The notes beneath the pieces were generated by a model. The model did not search any database and was not told the origin of the DNA. It saw nothing but the letters and a program-made list of their open reading frames with translations. This document shows, one piece after another, positions 44,153 to 52,421 of a stretch of DNA of 64,000 nucleotides. The position numbers were made by a program, and so were the translations under genes. The DNA lies in contig OZ252103.1 in assembly GCA_965248395.1 (NCBI GenBank), positions 992,001-1,056,000 of the forward strand. The letters are read 5' to 3'. Within the stretch, counting starts at the first letter, position 1, and the number at the start of each line of letters is the position of its first letter. The stretch is from JAAXHH01 sp965248395. Its GTDB lineage: Bacteria > JAAXHH01.

Positions 44153-45247
44153 ATGAAAACCTATCGCGTGGGAATCATCGGTCTCGGCCGCATGGGCAGC
44201 ACGATCGACGACGAGAGGCACACCCACCTGCCTTACTCCATCGCCACGGCCTGCCGGGCGAGTGAAAAACTGGAGATTGCCGCCGGCTGCGACCTCCGTT
44301 CCGAGCGTAGATCGGCCTTTGCCGAGCGCTGGGCCGTCAACGGCCTATACGAAGATTTCAGGGACATGGTACGAGAGGAACGGCCGGACATCGTCGCCGT
44401 CTGTACCACCGCGTCGGGGCTTCAGAAGCCCGCCCGGCAGGCTCCCGACGCTACGTTCCGCGGAGATTCCCATGCAGAACTGGCCGTCGCGCTGGCGGAA
44501 ATGGGCGTGCCCATGCTCTACGTCGAGAAGGCCATGGCTAGTTCCATGACAGCCGCCGATGACATCCGCGATGCCGTGGTGAAGAACGGAACGGTGTACA
44601 ACACGGGAGTGCTGAGAAGGTTCGACAACCGGTACGAAGTGGTCCGGAACGCGGTACTGCGCGGTGACGTGGGCGAGCCCAGGGCGGCCGTCCACTACGC
44701 CCAATCATCCCTGATGCATGGACACATTCATTCCATCGACACTTTGTCGTGGCTGATCGGCGATCCCGCCATTACAGCCGTTCGCGGCGAGATCGTCCCC
44801 CGGGAATACGTCATTGAGAACGACCAAATTCCCTATGACCCGGTCGCGACGTACGAACTGGCCTTCGAAAACGGCGTCCGGGCCTGGTCGATTCCCGCGG
44901 CGGGATGGGAATACGAGATCATCGGGACCGAAGGGACCGTCCGGTCCCTCAACAACGGGGCCGGTGCATCGTTAAGACGGGTCCCTCAAAGCGAAGGGGA
45001 GGGTCGCAAGGGGCGTAGCGCCTGGGAAGAGGCGCCATTCGAATTCGTTACGCCGAAGAGCACCGTCGTGTCCTGCCTCGAAGATCTCGTCGATGCCTAC
45101 GAAACGGGCCGGAAGTGCCTGGGACACATCGAGATCGCCCACCATATAACGGAAGCGTGCATTGCCGTCGCCGAAAGCCACCGGCGCGGTGGCGCGTGGG
45201 TGGACTTGCCGCTGGCGGAGCGGGACCTGTATATCTGGCACGTTTGA
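44153..45247 (+). CDS. Gfo/Idh/MocA family oxidoreductase
   Basis: A 364-residue NAD(P)-dependent enzyme. YRVGIIGLGRMGSTIDDE is the Rossmann start. The usual EKP motif reads YVEKAMASSM, keeping the Lys. The C-terminal substrate domain carries GHIHSIDTLSWLIGD with the active-site His. I start at ATG 44153, where the fold begins; an upstream in-frame start at 43949 would add 68 residues without family similarity. The 5' region is shared with the divergent aminotransferase gene. Confidence 0.87.
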   Translation: MKTYRVGIIGLGRMGSTIDDERHTHLPYSIATACRASEKLEIAAGCDLRSERRSAFAERWAVNGLYEDFRDMVREERPDIVAVCTTASGLQKPARQAPDATFRGDSHAELAVALAEMGVPMLYVEKAMASSMTAADDIRDAVVKNGTVYNTGVLRRFDNRYEVVRNAVLRGDVGEPRAAVHYAQSSLMHGHIHSIDTLSWLIGDPAITAVRGEIVPREYVIENDQIPYDPVATYELAFENGVRAWSIPAAGWEYEIIGTEGTVRSLNNGAGASLRRVPQSEGEGRKGRSAWEEAPFEFVTPKSTVVSCLEDLVDAYETGRKCLGHIEIAHHITEACIAVAESHRRGGAWVDLPLAERDLYIWHV

Positions 45248-45318
45248 AACTACCACTTGACATGTTGCAAGAGGAGGGTCTTTTCCGATTATTTGCCAGC
45301 CGATCGGCCTTGGGTCGG

Positions 45319-45642
45319 TTACCATACTTTGAACAAAGCGACGACCAATCCTGCGAAATTGACGAATCCCACGAGCGCGCCAACCAACACCCACATTTTT
45401 GTCGCCATTGTTTTCTCTACGACGCGTAATCTGGTCAGGATACCGTCCTGACCATTGATTCCATTAATGGTGTTGTCCAGTCGATTAACTGTGTTTTCCA
45501 GTCGATCAATGGCGTTTTCCAGATGATCGAGTTTATGAACAACATACGATTCGAATGAATCGGGCGACTGCTGGAAGTCCGGTTTACGAGGGGGTTGATC
45601 TTTGTCTACTGGCATCGGTCCACTCTCCGCAGGTGTTCCCAT
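45319..45642 (-). CDS. Small coiled-coil, single-pass membrane protein (XhlA-like layout)
   Basis: A 107-residue protein. Residues 1-32 are polar and Pro-rich. Residues 33-66 form a heptad coiled coil built from three near-identical 21-bp units (LENAIDR, LENTVNR, LDNTING). Residues 85-106 are a C-terminal membrane helix (MWVLVGALVGFVNFAGLVVALF). The order coiled coil then C-terminal helix resembles XhlA-type phage holin accessories and bacterial look-alikes. No other phage gene is nearby. The surrounding DNA is more AT-rich than the rest, which may mean transfer. Confidence 0.7.
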   Translation of the reverse strand: MGTPAESGPMPVDKDQPPRKPDFQQSPDSFESYVVHKLDHLENAIDRLENTVNRLDNTINGINGQDGILTRLRVVEKTMATKMWVLVGALVGFVNFAGLVVALFKVW

Positions 45643-45767
45643 ATTCTTATTGGACGAAGAATGGGCTCGGAATCTCGTAAAAAAGACAAACGGAATCGCT
45701 GTGTATCACTAATCCTCACGTGTTTTCTTGAATCCTGTACCCTGTACATAGGCATATTCGCTCCCTG

Positions 45768-46454
45768 TCATTCTTTCTTGATAAAATCATTGCGAGGAAG
45801 GCTGGATTCAACCTGCACGACGCGGTCCTCTTCCACCACGTAGGCGCTCAGTTGCCCGCCGTAGACACAACCCGTGTCTAGCCCCACTACGTAAGGGGAG
45901 CTGTCGCCTCGGTGCTTGATGACTAGACCACCGGGCGCGTCATGTCCGAATACGACCAGCTTGCCCACGGGATCGTACGCGTCATGCCAGCGCGGCCCCA
46001 CGATGCCGTCCACGGGCGGCCAGGTGCGTATGGTGAGGAACTCGTCCACGGTAGTGCCATGCAGGCCCGTTTCCGGGTTGACACCCGCGTGGACCAGGAG
46101 GAAACCGGGTTCGTCGATCCACAGGGGCAGCGCTTCCAGCCAGGGGATCAGGGAATCCGCGGCCGGTCCAAGGGCTTCCAGGGTTTGCTGCTGGTCGGGC
46201 CACCGTGTTGGGACCGGGGCACCGGACACGTGCAGGCGAAGCCGGTCCGGCAACCTGACGTCGTGGTTGCCAAGGACCATTCTCGCATCGGTATCCCGGA
46301 TCAGCCTCCACACCCCGGCGGGGTCCGGACCCTTGGTAAACGCGTCGCCAGTCAGGTACAGAAGGTCCGAGTCCCGCTGAAATTCCAGTTTGGAGAGCAG
46401 TTGTTCAAATTCACGGGCGCAGCCGTGTATGTCGCCGATGATCAGGGTTCGCAC
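45768..46454 (-). CDS. Calcineurin-like metallophosphoesterase (ApaH/PrpE-type)
   Basis: A 228-residue protein phosphatase or dinucleoside-polyphosphate hydrolase. The metal-site series is complete: GDIHGC (residue 7), LTGDAFTKGPD (34), LGNHDVR (59), VHAGVNPETG (116), FGHDAPGG (165) and LDTGCVYGGQLSA (183). TGDAF replaces the usual GDxVD/GDYVDRG with Ala-Phe, so the second metal ligand is kept but its loop is unusual. The substrate may be Ap4A or phosphoserine. Confidence 0.88.
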   Translation of the reverse strand: MRTLIIGDIHGCAREFEQLLSKLEFQRDSDLLYLTGDAFTKGPDPAGVWRLIRDTDARMVLGNHDVRLPDRLRLHVSGAPVPTRWPDQQQTLEALGPAADSLIPWLEALPLWIDEPGFLLVHAGVNPETGLHGTTVDEFLTIRTWPPVDGIVGPRWHDAYDPVGKLVVFGHDAPGGLVIKHRGDSSPYVVGLDTGCVYGGQLSAYVVEEDRVVQVESSLPRNDFIKKE

Positions 46455-46623
46455 GAGGCCTCGTTATTCTTAAGTCGTTATTATGAGGATTCAAAGTAGA
46501 CGGAAGGTTGATCTTTTTCCTTCAATCGAATGGACCGCAAAAGCGGTGTAACATGACCGCCTTACATTATACCCGCGTTGTTCCGAAGCGGTCAAGGGAT
46601 TGAACCCGGAGAGGTGAATTGCC

Positions 46624-46652
46624 TTGAGTACATCCCATCCGGCGCTTATATT
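46624..46652 (+). promoter_or_regulatory. Sigma70-type promoter for the ketosynthase-like gene
   Basis: TTGAGT (46624-46629), a 17-bp spacer, TATATT (46647-46652). The TTG start codon is at 46711. Confidence 0.5.
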
Positions 46653-46710
46653 GACCGGGTTATGGAAAGGAATCTAAACCGGGGATACTGTAAACGCATC
46701 GAGGTTTACT

Positions 46711-48285
46711 TTGCGTAGAATCGGCATTTTCGGCTGGGGTATCGTGGCTCCCCGCTCGCCCAACATGGAAGCCTTCGCCCGTAACCTGGAGCATTCGGAA
46801 AGCTGGCTGGCGCCATTCCACGGGTTTGGCCCCAATAACTTCCTGGTCGGCGAACCCGATTTCGACTTCCGGGATTACAGGGAATGGATCGACGCCCGAT
46901 TCCCGTCGAACCGATACACCCGCCTGGTCGAAAAGATGGACCCCACCACGCTTCATGCCATCGGGGCCTTCATCCAGGCGCTGGACCAGAATCCGGGACT
47001 GGAGCAGGAACTCCAGGCGCTGAGAACTGCGGCCCACGTGTACATCGGTACCGGCGTAGGCAATATCCCGACGATTAGCCGGATAAGCATGGAACTGTAC
47101 CGGGCCCAGCGCGCATGGGACCGGTTCTGGGGTTCGGCCGAACGGAACGCCCGGCTTCGCGCGTATCTCACAAGGCATGACGACGAGCACGTTCCGGAAG
47201 ACTTGCCCGCCCATCCGGAGTCGGCGCCTTCCGCATCGCGAGACCAGGCAGAGGAAGACTGGAACGCGTACTGGACAGCCGAATCGGAAGAATTACGGGA
47301 ATACCTTGAGACCCTCGCCGAAATCGAAGGAATGAGCGTGGAGGGATCCGTTGAGTCGGGTAAGATTAAACTAATCCGGGAAAAGCAGCGGCGCAAGCAG
47401 CAGCTTCAGGATAAATGGGGAGCCCCGATTCCGCCATGGGACTGCGTCTCGGCCGATCTGGTGTGGAACATCCACAACACGCCTGCTTCACAGGTCACCA
47501 TGTTGGGGAAGATACATGGTCTGTCCATGGCCCCCGTGGCCGCCTGCTCCACCTTCGGCGTGTGTCTCAAGCTCGGGATGGACGCCATTCGCCGCGGCGA
47601 GGCGAAAGCGGTCGTCGTCGGCGCCACGGACCCCCCGCCCACGGCCCTCGTTGTGGGCGCACTATACCGCGCCAGGGTGTCCTCCGCGGACGGTATGGTT
47701 TCCAAGCCCCTGACCGGCCTGCGCGGCACCCACGCCGCCGGCGGATCCGTTCTGTGGATCATCGGAGATTACGAATACATGACCGCAAAGGGATTCGAGC
47801 CGATGGGAATGGAACCCCTCTCGGTGGGCGTCAGCTCCGATGCCGACCACATCATCACGCCTTCGAAGGAGGGTCCGAAAATGGCCGTCGGCCAGGCCAT
47901 CGAAGAAGCCGGCGTATCCGCGGACGATATCGCTTCCTGGGACCTGCACGCCACGGCCACGCCCGGTGATTTCCTCGAGATGGACAACCTGCTCGAAATG
48001 GTGCCCGGTTCGGTGACGGTTACCGCCCGAAAAGGCACTTTCGGCCATGGCATGAGCGCCGCGGGCGGCTGGGAACTGACGGCACAGTATCTCGGCTACG
48101 AACGGGGCGCCCTGTATCCGACGCCACTGGGCAGGGACGAACTGAACCCGGAGATCGGCCGTCTGCATGACCGGTTTGTCTACGACGCGTCGTGTCCGCT
48201 CCCAGAGGGCGTTGCCGGGAAGTTGTCCATGGGGATCGGCGGGATCAACGCCTGCGTCATCTCCAGGCCGTTGACGAAGGACTGA
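46711..48285 (+). CDS. Beta-ketoacyl synthase-like protein with a large helical insert
   Basis: A 524-residue thiolase-fold condensing enzyme. The nucleophile Cys is in VAACSTFG (residue 279), the first His in DLHATATPGD (near 412), and the second in KGTFGHGMSAAGG (near 446), giving the Cys-His-His triad. Residues about 128-245 are an insert rich in Glu, Arg and Ala, predicted helical, not found in FabF. The start is TTG with GAGG 6 nt upstream. It stands alone, with no acyl carrier protein or reductase nearby. It could make a specialised lipid or use a carrier encoded elsewhere. Confidence 0.82.
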   Translation: MRRIGIFGWGIVAPRSPNMEAFARNLEHSESWLAPFHGFGPNNFLVGEPDFDFRDYREWIDARFPSNRYTRLVEKMDPTTLHAIGAFIQALDQNPGLEQELQALRTAAHVYIGTGVGNIPTISRISMELYRAQRAWDRFWGSAERNARLRAYLTRHDDEHVPEDLPAHPESAPSASRDQAEEDWNAYWTAESEELREYLETLAEIEGMSVEGSVESGKIKLIREKQRRKQQLQDKWGAPIPPWDCVSADLVWNIHNTPASQVTMLGKIHGLSMAPVAACSTFGVCLKLGMDAIRRGEAKAVVVGATDPPPTALVVGALYRARVSSADGMVSKPLTGLRGTHAAGGSVLWIIGDYEYMTAKGFEPMGMEPLSVGVSSDADHIITPSKEGPKMAVGQAIEEAGVSADDIASWDLHATATPGDFLEMDNLLEMVPGSVTVTARKGTFGHGMSAAGGWELTAQYLGYERGALYPTPLGRDELNPEIGRLHDRFVYDASCPLPEGVAGKLSMGIGGINACVISRPLTKD

Positions 48286-48328
48286 AGAAGCGTACCGACC
48301 GTCCTTCCCTCGTACTTCTACTCCGTTT

Positions 48329-50416
48329 TCACTTTTTCTTCAACATCGAAGCCAGTGCGTCCACCGTGGTAACGGGCTGGCGGCAAACGAACTGTTCGCA
48401 GACATATGCAGTGGTTGCGCCATCTATGGGCGGCCGGTTGGCCAGGAGCGGTATAAGCTCCGGCGCCTGCCCGTCCCCCGAGGTGGGATCGTGCAGCGCT
48501 ACGACCTTGTTCGGCAGGAAAGTGCTGTCGATCAGATCCAGCATGGCCCGCGTCCCGGCGTCTTCCCTGGCGCCGATCAGGGCGATCTCCACGGGCGTGT
48601 CGAGATACCAGGAAAGTCCGCACAGCAACTGGCTGAAGCCGCCGGGAGCCGCTCCCATGTAGTCGGTGAAGAGGGAGAGGGTCCGCCCGGCCTTGTCCCG
48701 GTATACGGACTTTCCGGTAAACGCCGCCAGCCTCAGCATGTTCTGAACGCTAACGGCGTTGCCCGAGGGGATCGCGTTGTCGTAGGGGTTCTTGGATCGG
48801 ACGATGAGGGTCTCGTGATCGATGCTGGTGAAGAAGAACCCACCGCCTTCTGTATCCCAGAACCGGTCGATCGTCGTGTCCATGAGCGTCACGGCATGCT
48901 CGAACCAGGAAAGGTCAAATGTCGCTTCGTAAAGGTCGAGGAGGGCGGAAACTGTAAAGGCGTAGTCGTCCAGGTAGCCGTTGAAACGGGCGCGGCCGTC
49001 CTTGTACGCGTGCAACAGTCGGCCGTCTTCGTAGAGCTCGTCCAGGATGAACCGCATCGAATCCGCCGCGGCATCGAGATAGGCCTGCTCGCCGAAAACG
49101 CGGCTGGCCCGGGCAAGGCTTCCGATCATAAGTCCGTTCCAGTCCGTCATGATCTTGTCGTCCCGGCCCGGGTGGATACGTTTTTCGCGGTGATCGAAGA
49201 GTTTCCGGCGGCCGTCGGATACGATCGACTGTAACTCGTCCGGCGCCACCCTCAAGTGGGCGGCCAGCGGGTCGAGGTCAACGTCCACGTGCAGGACGCT
49301 GGTCCCGTGTTCGAAGTTTCCCCCTTCTTCCACGCCGTAGTAACGGGAGAACAGGCGGCCTTTTTCTTCCCCCAGGATCTCCTGGATTTCATTCGGTGTC
49401 CACACGAAGAAACGGCCTTCCTCGCCTTCGCTGTCGGCGTCCTGGGTCGCGTAGAATCCACCGCCCGGCTCCAGCATTTCGCGGATGATGTAGGACGCCG
49501 TTTCCGTAACGGTCTTCTTGAACAGGGCGTTTCCCGTAGCCTGAAAGGCCTCGGTATACGTCCGCAAAAGCAGGGCGTTGTCGTACAGCATCTTTTCGAA
49601 GTGGGGGATCAACCATTTCGCATCGACGGAATACCGGTGAAAACCACCACCGAGATGGTCGTAGATGCCGCCGTTACCCATCTTCGTCAGGGAATGATTG
49701 ACCATGTCGAGGGCCGTCTGCCGGCCGGTCCTGTGGTGATCGCGCAGGAGGAAGGACAGCGTCATGGACGGGGGAAACTTGGGCTGTGTACCGAACCCGC
49801 CGTTGGTCCGGTCGTACGAAGCGGCGATTCCGGTGAAAGCCTTGTCAAGGAGCTCCGAAGCCAGGGATTCGTTGCTCGAAGTGAATTTGGCCAGTTCGAG
49901 GAGGCGTTCCTTCAGCTTGTCTCCCTGTTCCTCGGCGTCGGACCGGCGTTCCCGGTAAAACTGGGCTACCGCCTGCAGTATGCGGGGAAATCCGGGCCGC
50001 CCGTACCGGTCGTCCGGGGGGAAATAGGTGCCCCCGTAGAAGGGTTTGAGTCCGGGTGTGAGAAAAACGGTCATGGGCCAGCCGCCGCTGCCCGTCATGG
50101 CGGTGACGGCGTTCATGTAGATCTCGTCCAGGTCGGGCCTTTCCTCCCGGTCTACCTTGACGTTTACGAAATGACGGTTCATGATCTCCGCCGTTTCCCC
50201 GTTCTCGAAGGATTCGTGGGCCATGACATGGCACCAGTGGCACGCGGAATAGCCGATAGACAGCATCAAAGGCATGTCCTGCGTCCTGGCTTTCTCCAGG
50301 GCCTCTTCGCCCCAGGGATACCAGTCCACGGGATTATAGGCGTGCTGCCGGAGATAGGGACTGGTCTCGTGGACCAGCCGATTGGCTTGCTGCTTAGCGT
50401 TCTGTTCAGCGTTCAA
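48329..50416 (-). CDS. YyaL/SSP411-type thioredoxin and glycoside-hydrolase-like protein (DUF255)
   Basis: A 695-residue protein. Residues 1-165 are a thioredoxin fold (LVHETSPYLRQHAYNPVDWYPW, then the redox CHWCHVM). The rest is an alpha/alpha-barrel like N-acylglucosamine epimerases (YDHLGGGFHRYSVD, WLIPHFEKMLYDNA). Human SPATA20 belongs to this family; the function is not settled. I start at TTG 50416, directly after the stop of the upstream Gfo/Idh gene (TGA, 50418-50420); TTG 50449 is a longer alternative. Both CxxC cysteines are kept. Confidence 0.9.
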   Translation of the reverse strand: MNAEQNAKQQANRLVHETSPYLRQHAYNPVDWYPWGEEALEKARTQDMPLMLSIGYSACHWCHVMAHESFENGETAEIMNRHFVNVKVDREERPDLDEIYMNAVTAMTGSGGWPMTVFLTPGLKPFYGGTYFPPDDRYGRPGFPRILQAVAQFYRERRSDAEEQGDKLKERLLELAKFTSSNESLASELLDKAFTGIAASYDRTNGGFGTQPKFPPSMTLSFLLRDHHRTGRQTALDMVNHSLTKMGNGGIYDHLGGGFHRYSVDAKWLIPHFEKMLYDNALLLRTYTEAFQATGNALFKKTVTETASYIIREMLEPGGGFYATQDADSEGEEGRFFVWTPNEIQEILGEEKGRLFSRYYGVEEGGNFEHGTSVLHVDVDLDPLAAHLRVAPDELQSIVSDGRRKLFDHREKRIHPGRDDKIMTDWNGLMIGSLARASRVFGEQAYLDAAADSMRFILDELYEDGRLLHAYKDGRARFNGYLDDYAFTVSALLDLYEATFDLSWFEHAVTLMDTTIDRFWDTEGGGFFFTSIDHETLIVRSKNPYDNAIPSGNAVSVQNMLRLAAFTGKSVYRDKAGRTLSLFTDYMGAAPGGFSQLLCGLSWYLDTPVEIALIGAREDAGTRAMLDLIDSTFLPNKVVALHDPTSGDGQAPELIPLLANRPPIDGATTAYVCEQFVCRQPVTTVDALASMLKKK

Positions 50417-50417
50417 C

Positions 50418-51437
50418 TCACACCATTCCTTCCCTGACCATGCGTTCAAGGGGAAAATCGCGGACGGCGATGGGAAATTCCAGGGCGCATCGCCTGGCAG
50501 ACGATTCGAAAATGCCCATGATGGTTTCCAGTGCCACGCGGGCGATCTTCGCTTCGGACCGGTGCGCTGCGCGGCCTTCCACGGCGGAGATCAGTTCCTC
50601 CAGTTCACCGCAGATCGTCGAATAGATCTCCTTTAACTTCGGCGCTTGCCACCCGTCGGAACCGGACAGCACCTTCAACGGCGGACCCTCGGGACTGTTC
50701 ACTTCGATGACGCCGTCGGAACCGATGATCCGGAAGGCGAAGGCCTGGTTCGCCCGTTCCCCCAGTTCGATGAATCCCACCACCCCGTTGCTGTACCCCA
50801 CCCGTCCGATCGCCATGTCTTCGACCAGCATGTCGGGATGGTTTCGCCGGCCGTCGACTTTGCGATGACGGTCGATCTGTCCCATGACCCAGAGGGGCGG
50901 GCTGTCGCTGTTCAGGTAGTTGATCAGGTCGATGACATGGGTGCCGTTGTTCATCAGGTCGAGGGTGCAGTGCCCCCATATCATGGAGATCTCGCCGATA
51001 TCCCCCGCCTGGATCCGTTCCCTCGCCTGGACGGCCTGGGGCGAAAATCGGTGGGCGTGGCCGATCGCGAGGGCGACGCCGGCGTTTTCGCACGCCTCGA
51101 TCATCCGGTCGGCTTCGTCCAGGGAGACGGCCATGGGCTTCTCGCACAGGATGCCTTTCACGCCACTCTCCGCCGCCGCGATGGTCGCTTCGCAATGTCC
51201 CCGGGGCCAGGTGCAGACGCTCACGAGGTCGAGGTCTTCCCTGTCCAGCATTTCTTGATGGTCCTTGTATATCCGGATGCCGTGTTCGCCGGCAAGATAA
51301 CGCGTTTTCTCTCCGTCCGGGTTGATGTCCGTTCCGGCGACCAGTTCGATATCGGCGTTCTCGACATGGCGGTATCCGTCCGAGTGGGCCGTGGCAATAC
51401 CGCCGCAACCGATGAGTCCTGCTCGATATCTGTTCAT
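50418..51437 (-). CDS. Gfo/Idh/MocA family oxidoreductase
   Basis: A 339-residue NAD(P)-dependent enzyme: AGLIGCGGIATAHSDGY at the Rossmann start, CEKPMAVSLDEAD near residue 97, and a C-terminal DLMNNGTHVIDLINYLNSD with the active-site His (GTHVID). Its stop lies 1 bp before the TTG start of the YyaL-type gene, so the two are coupled. The substrate is probably a sugar or inositol derivative. This is the third such paralogue in the window. Confidence 0.88.
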   Translation of the reverse strand: MNRYRAGLIGCGGIATAHSDGYRHVENADIELVAGTDINPDGEKTRYLAGEHGIRIYKDHQEMLDREDLDLVSVCTWPRGHCEATIAAAESGVKGILCEKPMAVSLDEADRMIEACENAGVALAIGHAHRFSPQAVQARERIQAGDIGEISMIWGHCTLDLMNNGTHVIDLINYLNSDSPPLWVMGQIDRHRKVDGRRNHPDMLVEDMAIGRVGYSNGVVGFIELGERANQAFAFRIIGSDGVIEVNSPEGPPLKVLSGSDGWQAPKLKEIYSTICGELEELISAVEGRAAHRSEAKIARVALETIMGIFESSARRCALEFPIAVRDFPLERMVREGMV

Positions 51438-51530
51438 ATGCTGTTGTCAAGTATGGTGTCTATAGTCACGGTTTCAGTCTATCGGTGTACCGCAGACCAC
51501 TTTTACGCAGACGCCTTATAGAATTCATCG

Positions 51531-52412
51531 TCATGCCCGGTGGACGGGGCGCGTCAGGCAGGTCGGCCCTCCGCTTCCCGCGTAGCAGATGTGATCGCCG
51601 GCGAATTTTTCGACCAGGCAACCGGCCTCCCGCATGCGTTCCACGGTAACCGGATTGCCGCTGCGCACGACAGCATGTCGGGGTTTTACTGCCAGCACGT
51701 TGCAGCCGAGACTGTCGTATTCCTCGTCCGGAACCTGGACCAGTTCTATCCCCAGGGCGGCCAGCATGTCCCGGAAAGGTATGGGAAGGAGGCGCTCGAA
51801 GACGACCGCCAGGTCCGTGTCCAGCATGCTGATGATGGACATCAGGTGCAGTACCGCGCCCGGTCCGTCCCAGTGGACCATGGGGACGGCCACGACGTCT
51901 ATGTCATGGGGTTTTAGCAGTGCCTGGAACTGCCGGATCCCCTCTCCATTCGTGCGGTATGTCAGCCCGATCACGACCAGGTCGTCCTTTAACCAGACCA
52001 CGTCGCCGCCTTCAACCGTCCCGGGAAATTCAATGCGTCCCGCAACGGGGATTCCCGCTTTTGTATACCAGTCTTCCTGGGCGTCCGGTTCCCGCATGCG
52101 GGCCTCCTTGCCCATGCGGCCCAGGATCACGCCCTGGTCGGTCACAGAGGCCACGGAATCGTGTGTATAGAGGGAGTCCAGCCCCGTTCTGCCGTCTGGA
52201 GACAGGCAGGACACCTCGGCGCCAGCCGCTTCGAGCAGGGAGGTGAACCTGCGGTGTTCCTCGACCGCGCATTTGAAATCCGGTCTGCTAAGGTAGTCCA
52301 GCGCCCGCCACTGCGCGTCGATCCGGCCCTGGTTTTCGAAGGCCTCTTCGGGGCGCTTGACCAGTACCTTTTTCAGCGGGCGCACCATGGATTGGCTGCC
52401 GTATGAGGACAT
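51531..52412 (-). CDS. Dimethylarginine dimethylaminohydrolase-like (amidinotransferase fold) protein
   Basis: A 293-residue guanidino-modifying enzyme. VEGGDVVWLKDD near residue 133 is the acidic substrate loop, a His in VLHLMSI lies near 185, and the nucleophile Cys is in GGPTCLTRPVHR near the C-terminus. DDAH hydrolyses methylated arginine to citrulline; arginine deiminase or an agmatine-type hydrolase is possible. I start at ATG 52412, 5 nt after AGGTGA; GTG 52421 is also in frame. The stop of ligA (52422) is adjacent, so it follows ligA in the same transcript. Confidence 0.85.
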   Translation of the reverse strand: MSSYGSQSMVRPLKKVLVKRPEEAFENQGRIDAQWRALDYLSRPDFKCAVEEHRRFTSLLEAAGAEVSCLSPDGRTGLDSLYTHDSVASVTDQGVILGRMGKEARMREPDAQEDWYTKAGIPVAGRIEFPGTVEGGDVVWLKDDLVVIGLTYRTNGEGIRQFQALLKPHDIDVVAVPMVHWDGPGAVLHLMSIISMLDTDLAVVFERLLPIPFRDMLAALGIELVQVPDEEYDSLGCNVLAVKPRHAVVRSGNPVTVERMREAGCLVEKFAGDHICYAGSGGPTCLTRPVHRA

Positions 52413-52421
52413 GTCGATCAC

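Noticed and set aside
45465..45530. 21-bp tandem units in the small coiled-coil gene as a minisatellite
   Set aside because: The units encode coiled-coil heptads, so the repeat is better explained by protein structure.
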